A DNA stretch of 64,000 nucleotides from CAVRQM01 sp963756975 (GCA_963756975.1 CAVWPS010000002.1:1240001-1304000); one strand, 5' to 3'. Shown: positions 46,201 through 55,059, counted from the first letter of the stretch. The notes: a model not told the origin generated them from the sequence alone. Numbers and translations: made by a program.

Positions 46201-46933
46201 CTACTTGGGGGCGTCGCCGGCCTGGACGGGATGCGTGCTGTTGGTGGCCTGCGTCGCCGGGGTCGACTGACCCGGCGCCGTCACGGCCGCCGCGTTGCCG
46301 GCGTTCGGATTGCCGCCGTTATCCTTCGGCGCCACGACGGTCGACGACGCGGGCGTCGCGGTCCCGCCGGCACCCGCGGCGGGTGCTCCGGCGGGCGGCA
46401 ACGGCAGCGGCTTGTGGCTGTCGGAGTTGAGGTAGGCGATGATGTCGGCGCGGTCGTGCGCGCTGTTCAGACCGGCGAAGCCCATCTTGGTGCCCGGCAT
46501 GTAACCCATCGGCTTCTTCAGCCAGGCGTTCAGATCCTCGTACGTCCACGGCTTGTCATGCATCTTCTCCATGGCGGACGAATACTGGTAGCCCTCCATG
46601 TGGCCATGCGGCCCGCCGACGACGCCGTACAGGTTCGGACCCGACGCCCGCCTTGCCGCCCTCGTTGAACGAATGGCACGCGGAGCACAGCTTCTGCGTG
46701 TCGGCCGCACCCCGGGCCGGGTCCGCGCTGGCGAGCAGCGGGCTGATCGGCTCCAGCGGCGCTTCGGTCGCCGAGACCGCCAGGACCGGCGCGCCCACGC
46801 CCTCGATCTTGATCGCCGTGGTCTTCGGGGCCGGGGACTCCACCAGGCCATCGGCCAGCAGCGTCGCACCCATGAAGGCGATCCCGACGGTCAATACCGC
46901 CGCGAAAACCTTGTTGATCTCCATGCTGTCCAT
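46201..46933 (-). pseudogene. membrane-anchored cytochrome c (CycM-like), +1 frameshift
   Basis: Start ATG 46933 (GGGGAG eight bases upstream) encodes an N-terminal anchor (EINKVFAAVLTVGIAFMGATLLADGLV), a linker and the haem site CSACHSFNEGGKAGVG. Then the frame breaks; GPNLYGVVGGPHGHMEGYQYSS, WTYEDLNAWL and PGTKMGFAGL (axial Met region) continue in another frame. Dropping one G of GGG at 46639-46641 gives KAGVGPNLYGVV, the class I cytochrome c consensus, and 243 residues including a Pro/Ala/Thr-rich tail. Would carry electrons from the bc1 complex to a terminal oxidase. Confidence 0.85.
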
Positions 46934-47050
46934 CGACACACCGCTCCCCGTGACGCATTGCGCCGACCCGACCGCCTACCTAGGCTGCGGTGCACCATAG
47001 GCAAGCGGCTTTTCGGTCGCAATCCAGACCCGTAAGCAAAGCCCCGCCCG

Positions 47051-47791
47051 TTGAACCCCATTGTCGTGATCCCGGCCCGAATGGCCTCCGCCCGGCTGCC
47101 GGGCAAACCGCTGGCCGACATCGCCGGACGGCCGATGATCGTGCACGTCCTGTTGCGCGCCCTCTCGGCCGGGATCGGCCCGGTCGCCGTCGCCTGCGCC
47201 GAGCCGGAGATCGCCGACGCCGTCCGCGCCGCCGGCGGCATCGCCGTGCTGACCGACCCCGCGTTGCCGTCCGGCTCCGACCGGGTCCACGCGGCGCTGG
47301 CGGCCCTCGACCCGGGCGGTCAGCACGATGTCGTGGTCAACCTGCAGGGCGACTTCCCGCTGATCGAGGCGGCCCATCTGCGCGCCGCGCTGCGCCCGCT
47401 CGACAATCCGGCCTTCGACATCGGCACGCTGGTCACGCCGATCCTCGATGATGCGGAGGCGAACCTGGCGTCGGTCGTCAAAGCCGCCTGCGCCTTCGCC
47501 GCCGGCCAGCCTTGCGCGCCCGCCCTGTATTTCTCCCGCGCCGCCATCCCGTCCGGCGACGGCCCGCGCTGGCACCATATCGGCGTCTACGCATGGCGGC
47601 GTCCGGCGCTGGACCGCTTCGTCGCCCTGCCGCCGACCCTGCTGGAACGCCGCGAGACGCTCGAACAACTGCGTGCGCTCGAAGCCGGCATGCGGATCGG
47701 CTGTGCGCGGATCGATCAGGCCGTGGCCGGCGTCGACACCCCGGCCGACCTCGCCCGCGTCCGCCGCACCCTCGGCCACGAAGAAGCATGA
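47051..47791 (+). CDS. kdsB: 3-deoxy-manno-octulosonate cytidylyltransferase
   Basis: 246 residues, TTG start. CMP-KDO synthesis for lipopolysaccharide core. Motifs: VVIPARMASARLPGKPLADIAGRPMI (CTP site), VVNLQGDFPLIEAAHL (QGD metal Asp), and FSRAAIPSGDGPRWHHIGVYAWRR. Divergent from the cytochrome c gene. Heads an operon in which every junction overlaps: kdsB-pheA ATGA, pheA-HD ATGA or 15 bases, HD-ferredoxin GTGA. Confidence 0.93.
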   Translation: MNPIVVIPARMASARLPGKPLADIAGRPMIVHVLLRALSAGIGPVAVACAEPEIADAVRAAGGIAVLTDPALPSGSDRVHAALAALDPGGQHDVVVNLQGDFPLIEAAHLRAALRPLDNPAFDIGTLVTPILDDAEANLASVVKAACAFAAGQPCAPALYFSRAAIPSGDGPRWHHIGVYAWRRPALDRFVALPPTLLERRETLEQLRALEAGMRIGCARIDQAVAGVDTPADLARVRRTLGHEEA

Positions 47792-48631
47792 CCCAGACGA
47801 TCGCCTTCCAGGGCCGCCCCGGCGCCTACTCCGATCTCGCCTGCCGCATCGCCTATCCCGGCGTGGACGACGCTGCCGTGCCAGACGTTCGAGGCGGCGA
47901 TGGACGCGGTGCACGCCGGTGCCGCCTCGCTCGCCATGCTGCCGTGCGAGAACTCGCTCGCCGGGCGGGTGCCGGACATCCATGCGCTGCTTCCCGATAG
48001 CGGCCTGGTCGTCGTCGGCGAGCATTTTCAGCGTGTCGAGCACTGCCTGCTGGCCGTCCCGGGCGCCACGCTCGCGACCCTTCGCCGTGCCCATTCGCAT
48101 CCCGTGGCGCTCGGTCAGGTGCGCCGCATCCTGAAGGAGCTGGACCTCACGCCGGTCGTGGAATCCGACACCGCCGGTTCGGCCGAGCAGGTGGCGGCGT
48201 GGAACAGCGTCGAGGAGGCGGCGATCGCGTCGAGCCTCGCGGCCGAGCTGTTCGGCCTGACCATCCTGCGCCGCAACGTCGAGGACGCGAGCCACAACAC
48301 GACCCGGTTCTACATCTGCGCGCCCGACACCCAGACCCGGGCCGGGCCGGCACCGGGCATGATGACCACGTTCGTCTTCCGCGTCCGCAACGTCCCCGCC
48401 GCGCTCTACAAGGGCCTCGGCGGGTTCGCGACCAACGGGGTCAACATGACCAAGCTCGAAAGCTACATGGTCGACGGCCAGTTCACCGCGACGCAGTTCC
48501 TGGCCGACGTCGACGGCCACCCCGACGACCCGGCGCTCGCGCGCGCGCTCGAAGAACTCGGTTTCTTCTCTCGCGAGTTGCGGATTTTGGGTGTCTACCC
48601 CGCCTCGCCCGCACGGGCCGCCCACGCATGA
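47788..48631 (+). pseudogene. pheA: prephenate dehydratase, +1 frameshift
   Basis: Converts prephenate to phenylpyruvate for phenylalanine. ATG 47788 gives TIAFQGRPGAYSDLACRIAYPG; the frame breaks near 47875, after which TFEAAMDAVHAGAASLAMLPCENSLAGRVPDIHALLP, here given in parts as TFEAAMDAVHAG and PCENSLAGRV, continues in the next frame. Deleting G47575-type surplus, namely G47875, yields DDAPCQTFEAAMDAV, matching the family. The C-terminal ACT domain (TTFVFRVRNVPAALYKGLGGF, TKLESYMVDGQFTATQFLAD) follows, with the ESY effector motif. Corrected length 280 residues. An organism unable to make Phe would need it from medium. Confidence 0.85.
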
Positions 48632-48645
48632 CCGGAGCTGACACC

Positions 48646-49185
48646 ATGATCGTCGACCGCATCACCGACATCATCGCCCGCAAGGGGGCGGAATCGTATC
48701 TCGGCGAGGCGGTCACCATGCGCGCCCACATGCTGCAGGCCGCCGCACAGGCCGAGGACGAGGCCGCCGGCGACGAGCTGGTGGCCGCCGCCCTGCTGCA
48801 CGACATCGGCCATTACGTGAGCGAGCTGGGCGAGAGCTCGTTCGACCACGGTGTCGACAACCTCCACGACGAGGCCGGGGCCGCTTTGCTGGCCAAGCAC
48901 TTCTCGCCTCGGATCGTCGATTGCGTCCGCCTGCATGTCGCGGCGAAGCGATATCTGTGCGCGACCGACCCCGCCTATTTCGGCCTGCTGTCGCCCGCGT
49001 CGGTGCAGACCCTGAAAATCCAGGGCGGCCCGATGGATGCCGGGGAAGTCGCCGCGTTCGAGGCCGAGCCGCACTACGCCGAGGCGGTCCGCGTCCGCCG
49101 CTGGGACGACGGGGCCAAGGATCCGGCGCGTGTCACCCCGCAATTCGACCATTACGTGCCGCTGCTGACGCGGCTCGCCCGGTGA
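48646..49185 (+). CDS. PhnZ-like HD-domain mixed-valent diiron oxygenase
   Basis: 179 residues from ATG 48646 (GGAG nine bases upstream); ATG 48628 is the overlapping alternative. The family includes PhnZ, which oxidatively cleaves 2-amino-1-hydroxyethylphosphonate. All ligand-type positions I can recall are kept: Tyr18 and Glu21 (ESYLGEAVT), His28, His52-Asp53 and His56 (LLHDIGH), His74 (HDEAGAALL), His97 and Lys101 (RLHVAAKRYL), and Asp in RRWDDGAK. Thus an active diiron site is likely, but no phosphonate genes (phnY, phnW) are near. The next gene, overlapped by GTGA, is a ferredoxin that could reduce the Fe pair. Substrate unknown. Confidence 0.8.
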   Translation: MIVDRITDIIARKGAESYLGEAVTMRAHMLQAAAQAEDEAAGDELVAAALLHDIGHYVSELGESSFDHGVDNLHDEAGAALLAKHFSPRIVDCVRLHVAAKRYLCATDPAYFGLLSPASVQTLKIQGGPMDAGEVAAFEAEPHYAEAVRVRRWDDGAKDPARVTPQFDHYVPLLTRLAR

Positions 49186-49496
49186 CCACGCTCATCTTCG
49201 TCTCGCCGGACGGCTCCGCCCAAACCGTCGACGCGCCGGCCGGCACGACGGTCATGCTGGCCGCCATCACGAACGGCGTGTCGGGCATCGTCGCCGACTG
49301 CAACGGCTACGCGCTGTGCGCCACGTGCCACGTCTTCGTCGCCGACCCGCGCCTGCCGCCCATGTCGGACGAGGAGGACGCGCTCCTCGACGGCACCGCC
49401 GTACCGCGTGAAGCCGACAGCCGGCTCGCCTGCCAGATCAAGCTCTCGGACGATCTCGGCAGCCTGACGGTGCGGCTACCCGAGCGGCAGGTCTGA
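49182..49496 (+). CDS. [2Fe-2S] plant/adrenodoxin-type ferredoxin
   Basis: 104 residues, GTG start inside the HD gene's stop. Cluster ligands Cys40, Cys46, Cys49 (CNGYALCATC) and Cys84 (RLACQI) have the adrenodoxin/putidaredoxin spacing, with the acidic MSDEEDALLDG partner-binding helix between. Such ferredoxins feed electrons to oxygenases. Tight coupling to the HD oxygenase suggests that is its partner. No ferredoxin reductase nearby. Ends overlapping the convergent sulfotransferase by 21 bases. Confidence 0.9.
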   Translation: MTTLIFVSPDGSAQTVDAPAGTTVMLAAITNGVSGIVADCNGYALCATCHVFVADPRLPPMSDEEDALLDGTAVPREADSRLACQIKLSDDLGSLTVRLPERQV

Positions 49497-50438
49497 GCCG
49501 CCGGTTCGTTCGGCCAGCAGCGCCGCATGGTGCGCCACCGCCCGCAGCAATGCCCTGCACCGCAGCGCCTCGACATCGCCGACGACCGTCTCGGCCACCC
49601 GGCGCCAGAGGCCGGTATCGAGGCGGGTGGCCCGCTCCATCCGGTCCATCGCCACTGGCGTCAGTTCATCCGCAAGGTTCGCTGTGAAGCCGGCCGGGGC
49701 CGCGTTCGTGCGGTTGACCGTGTTATCGGTCAGCGTCCGGCCGAGCCAGTGCTGCAAGCGGGCGCGGGGCGGCCCTTCGGTGATGTCCGCCACCGCGAAC
49801 AAGGACAACCGCCGATGCGCCTCCTCGATCAGGGCGGCGTCGGCGGCCGGGTCGATAAAACCGTCGTCCGGGATCGACGGATGCGGCCAGAGCAGCATCC
49901 GGACCGCAACGTTGTCGGTCTGGCACGCGGCTCTCGGGTCATCGAGGAACTCTCGCAACGGTGCCCGCGCGGTCCGCACCGTGTCCGCCCAGGCGCCGTA
50001 CGCGGCCAGATCGGCGTCGGACCGGCCGCGCCAATATGCCCAGTGCGACAGCAGCCGCGCGGTCGGCTCCCGCAGCGTGATGACGAGCTGTCCCGTCGGA
50101 TAGGCAGCCAGCAGCGTGCTCAGGGCCAAGTGGCTGGCCACCAGATCGCCGTTGCGCGGAACCTCGTCGATCGTCCTATAGACATTACGGCGTTCCGGTT
50201 CGGCGATCGTGTCGAACGCCGCGAAACCGCCGAACAGGCATCGGTCGAAGCCGCCGACGATCGCCGCCGGTTCGAGCGCCGCGATCAGGCTGGCGCGCAA
50301 CGCCGTGCCGCCGGTCTTGGGCACATGCAGCATGAGCACCGGCCGCGCCGGGTCGAAAGGACGGAACGGAACCGCAATATGTCGCGGCCGGCCCAGGCCG
50401 ACACGCTCTCCCACCAATTTCAGCAGATTGTTCGTCAC
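49476..50438 (-). CDS. sulfotransferase family 2-like protein
   Basis: 320 residues from GTG 50438, which has GGAG six bases upstream (an earlier GTG at 50498 adds 20). The PAPS loop LMLHVPKTGGTALRASL is near residue 37, with the LVITLREPTARLLSHWAYWRG segment matching the 3'-phosphate motif (REP...S) of carbohydrate sulfotransferases. Likely sulfates a surface glycan, as do related bacterial proteins; acceptor unknown. Unrelated in sequence detail to the sulfotransferase at 9720. Confidence 0.8.
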   Translation of the reverse strand: MTNNLLKLVGERVGLGRPRHIAVPFRPFDPARPVLMLHVPKTGGTALRASLIAALEPAAIVGGFDRCLFGGFAAFDTIAEPERRNVYRTIDEVPRNGDLVASHLALSTLLAAYPTGQLVITLREPTARLLSHWAYWRGRSDADLAAYGAWADTVRTARAPLREFLDDPRAACQTDNVAVRMLLWPHPSIPDDGFIDPAADAALIEEAHRRLSLFAVADITEGPPRARLQHWLGRTLTDNTVNRTNAAPAGFTANLADELTPVAMDRMERATRLDTGLWRRVAETVVGDVEALRCRALLRAVAHHAALLAERTGGSDLPLG

Positions 50439-50574
50439 CCGCCGCTCCGGAGCCTGTTCGCAGCATAACGCATGGATCGGGCGAGCGCCGAGCCGCACCG
50501 GCGTGTCGGTGGTAACGAAGTGCGTCTCGGCCCGGGCCTCGCGGCCGTCGACCGGCCCCTCCCTTTACGGCACC

Positions 50575-50619
50575 CTGCCCAGGCCCGATCTGCCCAGGCC
50601 CAACCTGCCCAGGCCCGGC
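50575..50619. repeat. three 15-bp tandem repeats
   Basis: Unit ctgcccaggccc followed by gat, aac or ggc, three copies in a row, in the 265-base gap between the sulfotransferase start and the copD stop. The gap otherwise shows no gene. Could be slippage or a binding array. Confidence 0.7.
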
Positions 50620-50703
50620 CGTCTAGCCGCGTGGCCAAACGCGCTCGGTGATCGCGAACAGCACGCTCGCGTGTGACGTGTTCGAGCCGGCTTCGCGACG
50701 GCT

Positions 50704-52350
50704 TCAAGCCTCCCGATACAGCATCAAAATAACCCCGATCAGCACGAACAGCGACGGCCAGACCCAGCCGGCGACCCGTGCCGCCCGCCCGTCGAGCCGC
50801 AACTCCAGCCACCGCGCCCAGCCGGCCGCGATGGAGGCGAGGGCCAGCGGCGTATGGGTCAGCTCGATGAGCAGCTGATCCTTGACGTTGGCGATCGCGT
50901 GGGTGTGGGTCAGCAAGGCGGCGCCGCCGATCGCGGTCACCAGCGGGAACACCAGCGCCGCGCGTTTGTTCGTCCAGCCGCCGGCGCGCACCCGCCACTC
51001 GAACAGGCCGAACAGCACGACCAGGATGACGAAGAACCGGTGCTGCAGCACCTCGACGTCGCGCAGGCTCTCGAAGAAGCCCTCACGCCCCATCGGCCAG
51101 ACTTCGGGGTCGCTGCGCAGGAACAGGAATGCGGCGAGCCCGAGGAACAGCAGCGGCCAGTGCCGCGCCCATCGCGCGCCGGCCCGGTTGATCAGCGCCA
51201 GAAAGCCGATGCCGACCACGAACAGGCCGGCCCAATGGTGGTTGTACTCGCTCCACGCGATGTCGGCCGCGTTGCGGTCCGGGATCACGCCCGAGCCCGG
51301 CACGAACGCCGGCTGCGCGGTCGTGCGGGCGTGCGCGGCCTCCGTGTCCAGTTGCGCCTGCAGCGCGGGCAACGTCAGCGAATCGTGGTCGGGGCTGACC
51401 AGACGCGGCCAATGCGGCGTGTTCCGCTCGACCACCTCGGCCCAGCTCACCCGGTCATGGGTCAGGTCGACCGAGGGCGGGACGGAGGTGAGCGACGCGG
51501 CGGCGAAGAACAGCGTGAAGCCGATGCCGATCTCGACTTCCGCGAACCGCTTCATCCGCAGCACCGGCGCGCCCGGATCGGAGCGCAGGTGCTCGACGAC
51601 GAGGTAATTGCCGAAGCCGAGCAGCAGCAGGAAGCCGAACATGGCGACCTTGGCGCCGACCATCACGCCGTATGCGGTGCCGTAAAACCCGGAGAACGAG
51701 CCCACGTAGAGCACGGCCATGGTCAGGCCGGAGACGATGATGCAGGCGACGCCGGCCATCGACATGCGGGAGAACCGCTGACCGACGATGCGCCAGCCGA
51801 TCCCGTCATGCACGCGGGCCAACGCCGAGACGAAGCACGGGATGCCGCCGATCCAGATCGCAGCACCGAGCTGGTGCAGCCCCTCGACCAGCAGCAGCGG
51901 CACCCGCCCCTCCATCCGCGCGGCCGCGTGGGTGGTGAGCGTCGCCGCACAGAGTTCGATCGCGCAGGCGGCGATCAGCTGAAAGCGCGGCGCATCGGTC
52001 CCGCGCGCCAGCAACAGCAGCGCCAGCACGCCGGCGGCGGCGCATTTCACGAGACTCGCCTCGGCGAACGAGGCGGTCAGCACGTCGGGCACCGTCAGGT
52101 CGACGGTCGCGTGCAACACGCTGGTCTGCAGCGCGAGCGACACGCCCTCGCCCACGAGCAGCCCGAGCGCCGCCCAGCCGGCGATCCGCGCGGTGTCGGC
52201 GGCGATCAGCTTGCCCTGCGGCATGCCGCGCAACGGCCGGGCGAGCAGCAGCAGGAAGATGACGCCGCCGAGCGCCATCGACTGCCCGATGATGACCAGG
52301 CCGTGCAGGATGATCGACAGGAAGCCGAAGACGTCGACCAGAAGGCTCAT
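50704..52350 (-). CDS. copD: CopD-family copper transport membrane protein
   Basis: 548 residues with about fourteen hydrophobic helices. The N-terminal half is the CopD domain (HGLVIIGQSMALGGVIF, GLHQLGAAIWIGGIPCFVSAL with membrane His, SMAGVACIIVSGLTMAVLYVG). A His/Asp-containing soluble stretch separates a second membrane bundle. Imports periplasmic copper delivered by CopC. ATG overlaps the copC stop (ATGA). Confidence 0.9.
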   Translation of the reverse strand: MSLLVDVFGFLSIILHGLVIIGQSMALGGVIFLLLLARPLRGMPQGKLIAADTARIAGWAALGLLVGEGVSLALQTSVLHATVDLTVPDVLTASFAEASLVKCAAAGVLALLLLARGTDAPRFQLIAACAIELCAATLTTHAAARMEGRVPLLLVEGLHQLGAAIWIGGIPCFVSALARVHDGIGWRIVGQRFSRMSMAGVACIIVSGLTMAVLYVGSFSGFYGTAYGVMVGAKVAMFGFLLLLGFGNYLVVEHLRSDPGAPVLRMKRFAEVEIGIGFTLFFAAASLTSVPPSVDLTHDRVSWAEVVERNTPHWPRLVSPDHDSLTLPALQAQLDTEAAHARTTAQPAFVPGSGVIPDRNAADIAWSEYNHHWAGLFVVGIGFLALINRAGARWARHWPLLFLGLAAFLFLRSDPEVWPMGREGFFESLRDVEVLQHRFFVILVVLFGLFEWRVRAGGWTNKRAALVFPLVTAIGGAALLTHTHAIANVKDQLLIELTHTPLALASIAAGWARWLELRLDGRAARVAGWVWPSLFVLIGVILMLYREA

Positions 52351-52691
52351 GGCGCTTTGACCGTGAACGGAATGTCGCCGCGCGTGATGTGCCCGTCCAC
52401 CGCCAGCACCTGCCAGCGCAGCGTCCACGAGCCGGCCGAGAGCGGCGTCTTGGCCTCGAGCAGGTTCGGCGCGTCGGGCGGGCTCTGATCGAGCACATGG
52501 GCGACACCGGCCGGATCGGTCAGCGTCAGGCGCGAGCGCCCGGCGTCGATCCGGCTGTTGTAGCGCAGGCGGATGTCGAGCGGTCCGGCCGGCAGCGTGG
52601 CACCCGCTACCGGCGTGCCGTCGATCAGGATGGCGTGGGCCTGGGCCAAGGCAGGACACAACAGCGCGGCCAGCAGCATCGGAATTCGCAT
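52347..52691 (-). CDS. copC: CopC-type periplasmic copper-binding protein
   Basis: 114 residues. Signal peptide residues 1-18 leaves His19 as the mature N-terminus (HAILIDGTPVAGATLP), the Cu(II) brace residue of CopC; VDGHITRGDIPFTV near the C-terminus supplies the second His. The methionine-rich Cu(I) loop of some CopC is absent, so a single Cu(II) site is expected. First of the copCD pair. No metal-responsive operator is evident in the 105-base divergent gap. Confidence 0.9.
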   Translation of the reverse strand: MRIPMLLAALLCPALAQAHAILIDGTPVAGATLPAGPLDIRLRYNSRIDAGRSRLTLTDPAGVAHVLDQSPPDAPNLLEAKTPLSAGSWTLRWQVLAVDGHITRGDIPFTVKAP

Positions 52692-52732
52692 GCGCGCGAT
52701 TTACCGGCTGCGTGCGGCGGCTGTCCACGCCG

Positions 52733-52809
52733 CGCGATGGACGCGGGACCACGCTCGCGCTGTAGTGCGCGCAACAAGAGCGGGTTCTAGCACGCGATGG
52801 ACACGGGAC
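52733..52809 (+). repeat. 17-bp near-repeat 60 bases apart, spanning a 17-codon upstream frame and the SDR start
   Basis: cgcgatggacgcgggac at 52733-52749 recurs as cgcgatggacacgggac at 52793-52809 (16 of 17 identical). The second contains the SDR's ATG; the first contains ATG 52737 opening a 17-codon frame that ends in TAG at 52790, seven bases before the SDR start. The upstream frame may be a leader peptide or chance. Confidence 0.5.
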
Positions 52810-53579
52810 TGGCGGGCCGGCGGGCACTGGTGTGCGCGGCGAGCAAGGGTCTGGGCCGGGCCTGCGCCGAGGCGCTGGCGCGGGAGGGCGTGCACGTCAC
52901 CATCACCGCGCGCACCGCCGCGGCGCTGGAGGCGACGGCCGCCGAACTGCGCGCCGCCACCGGGGCGACCATCGTGGCGGTGGCCGGCGACATCACGACC
53001 GAGGCCGGGCGGGCGGCGGCGCTCGCCGCGTGTCCCGATCCCGACATCCTGGTGACCAACGCGGCCGGACCGCCGGCGGGCGATTTTCGCGACTGGAGCC
53101 ACGAGGATTGGACCCGGGCGCTGGACGCCAACATGCTGACGCCGATCGCGCTGATGCGCTCGGTGATCGACGGCATGATCGCGCGCAAATTCGGCCGCAT
53201 CGTCAACATCACGTCCGGTAGCGTGAAGTCGCCGATCGCGGCCCTCGGCATGAGCAACGGGGCGCGCGCGGGCCTGACCGGGTTCGTCGCCGGGCTGTCG
53301 CGGCAGGTGGCCCAGCACGGGGTCACGATCAACAACCTGCTGCCCGGCCCGTTCCTGACCGACCGGCTGCGCTCGCTGGCCGGTGCCGCCGCGAAAAAAT
53401 CCGGCCGCAGCGTCGATGACGAGCTGGCCGCGCGGGCGGCCGACAACCCGACGCGACGGGTCGGCGATCCGGCGGAGTTCGGGGCCGCGTGCGCGTTCCT
53501 GTGCAGCACGCAGGCGGGGTTCATCGTAGGCCAAAACCTGTTGCTCGACGGTGGCGCGTTCAACGCCACGATGGGTTGA
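52797..53579 (+). CDS. SDR-family protein lacking the YxxxK catalytic motif
   Basis: 260 residues. Rossmann start RRALVCAASKGLGRACAEAL and ILVTNAAGPP are normal. At the active site NITSGSVKSPIAALGMSNGAR, Ser140 is present but the Tyr and Lys positions (13 and 17 residues on) are Ser153 and Arg157. The C-terminus LCSTQAGFIVGQNLLLDGGA is normal. A subgroup annotated as 3-oxoacyl-ACP reductases shares SNGAR, so this is a conserved variant rather than decay. Chemistry unknown. Followed five bases later by a solute-binding protein gene. Confidence 0.85.
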   Translation: MDTGLAGRRALVCAASKGLGRACAEALAREGVHVTITARTAAALEATAAELRAATGATIVAVAGDITTEAGRAAALAACPDPDILVTNAAGPPAGDFRDWSHEDWTRALDANMLTPIALMRSVIDGMIARKFGRIVNITSGSVKSPIAALGMSNGARAGLTGFVAGLSRQVAQHGVTINNLLPGPFLTDRLRSLAGAAAKKSGRSVDDELAARAADNPTRRVGDPAEFGAACAFLCSTQAGFIVGQNLLLDGGAFNATMG

Positions 53580-53583
53580 GGCT

Positions 53584-55059
53584 ATGATCGGGCGGCGAAG
53601 CCTACTCGCTGCCGGTGCCGCCCTGCTCTCGAAGCCCGCGGTCGCGACGCCCCTCGACGACACGCTGCGGGTGACGTGGACCGACGCGCTGGCCAGCCTC
53701 GACCCGTACGCGACGCCGCTGCGCACGGGCATGATGCTGGCGCACGAATTCCACGACGGGCTGATCCACCGCGACCCCGAGACGCTGCAACTGCGCCCGT
53801 TGCTGGCACGGTCGTGGCGGCTGACGCAGGACCGGCTCGCGATCGACTTCGTGCTCGAGGACAAGGTGCGATTCCACGACGGCGCGCCGTTCGGACCCGA
53901 CGACGTGATCGCGACCGTGGCCCGCGCGCGGCGAGCGGATACGGCGGTGCCGTCCAACTACGCTTGGCTCGCGGGGGCCGAGCGGACCGACACCGGCGTT
54001 CGGCTGACCCTCGCGCACCCGTTTCCCCCGGCGCTCGATTATCTGGCGATGGTGCTGCCGATCCTGCCGGCCAACGGGGCTTCGGGCGTCGGAACCGGGC
54101 CGTATTCGGCCACCCTCGACCCGGACGGCACGATCGAGCTGCTGCGCAACGAGGGTTACGGCGACGGCCCGAAGGCACGGCCGCACATCCCGCGGGTGAC
54201 GATCAGCCAGCGGCCGGACGACATGGGCGCGCCCTACGCGGACTTGATCGCGGGCCGGGCCGATTGGGTGTGGCAGCTGAACCCGGCGCAGTTCTCGGCC
54301 GGCCTGACCGCGACCACGTGGCAGGCGGTGCGGGCGGAGAGCATGCGCGTGACCTACCTGCAATTCGACGCGGCCGGACGGGCCGAGCCGGACGGGCCGA
54401 TGACCCGGGTCGAGGTGCGGCGCGCGATCATGCGCGCGATCGACCGGTCGGCCCTGGCCACGATCGCCGTCGCGGGCGGGGCGCGGGTCGCGGAGGCGCC
54501 CTGCTACCCGACGCAATTCGGCTGCGGCGGCTCACCGGACGATGTGCCGTCGTTCGACCCTGCGACCGCGCGGACGGAACTGGCGGCGATCGGCTTCGGC
54601 GGCGGGTTCGCGACCGAGCTGGTGACGTATCTGCGGTTCGACGTCGTGGCCGCCGTGGTCGCCGCACTCGACGCGATCGGCGTGCGGGCGACGGTGACGC
54701 AGCTGCCGGCGGCGCAGGCGATGGCACGGGCCGAGGCCGGGCACGCGCCGCTGTTCCTCGGCAGCTGGGGGTCGTGGTCGATCAACGACGTGTCGGCGAT
54801 GCTGCCGGCGTTCTTCGGCGGCGGCCCGCTGGACGCGGCGCGGCGGCCCGACCTGACCGCGCTGATCGCCGAGGGCGACGAGGCGGCACGAACCGATGCG
54901 CGCCGGGCCGCCTACGGGCGGGCGATCGGCCTGATCGGGCACGACGCGTTGTTCCTCCCGCTGTATTACGATGGCGCGACCTACGGCGTCTCGCGCCGGC
55001 TCGCCTTTCGCGCGGCCGCCGACGAGTTGCCCCGGTTCCACCAGATGAGCTGGCGTTGA
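53584..55059 (+). CDS. ABC solute-binding protein, family 5 (orphan)
   Basis: 491 residues. Start MIGRRSLLAAGAALLSKPAVA is a short signal with twin Arg, possibly Tat. Family 5 segments: LDPYATPLRTGMMLAHEFHDGL, KVRFHDGAPFGPDDVIATV, TRVEVRRAIMRAIDRSALA. No permease is adjacent; it might feed the Dpp or Yej channels. The 3' end overlaps the M23 peptidase start (TTGA). Confidence 0.87.
   Translation: MIGRRSLLAAGAALLSKPAVATPLDDTLRVTWTDALASLDPYATPLRTGMMLAHEFHDGLIHRDPETLQLRPLLARSWRLTQDRLAIDFVLEDKVRFHDGAPFGPDDVIATVARARRADTAVPSNYAWLAGAERTDTGVRLTLAHPFPPALDYLAMVLPILPANGASGVGTGPYSATLDPDGTIELLRNEGYGDGPKARPHIPRVTISQRPDDMGAPYADLIAGRADWVWQLNPAQFSAGLTATTWQAVRAESMRVTYLQFDAAGRAEPDGPMTRVEVRRAIMRAIDRSALATIAVAGGARVAEAPCYPTQFGCGGSPDDVPSFDPATARTELAAIGFGGGFATELVTYLRFDVVAAVVAALDAIGVRATVTQLPAAQAMARAEAGHAPLFLGSWGSWSINDVSAMLPAFFGGGPLDAARRPDLTALIAEGDEAARTDARRAAYGRAIGLIGHDALFLPLYYDGATYGVSRRLAFRAAADELPRFHQMSWR

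Noticed and set aside
43296..46430. A very long plus-strand open frame (over 1000 codons) opposite yejA, yejB and hisN
   Set aside because: Antisense to well-recognised genes; low-complexity Arg/Gln-rich product typical of GC-rich shadow frames.
47461..47791. Overlapping plus-strand frames within kdsB encoding Arg/Pro-rich proteins
   Set aside because: Shadow frames of kdsB without ribosome sites or family motifs.
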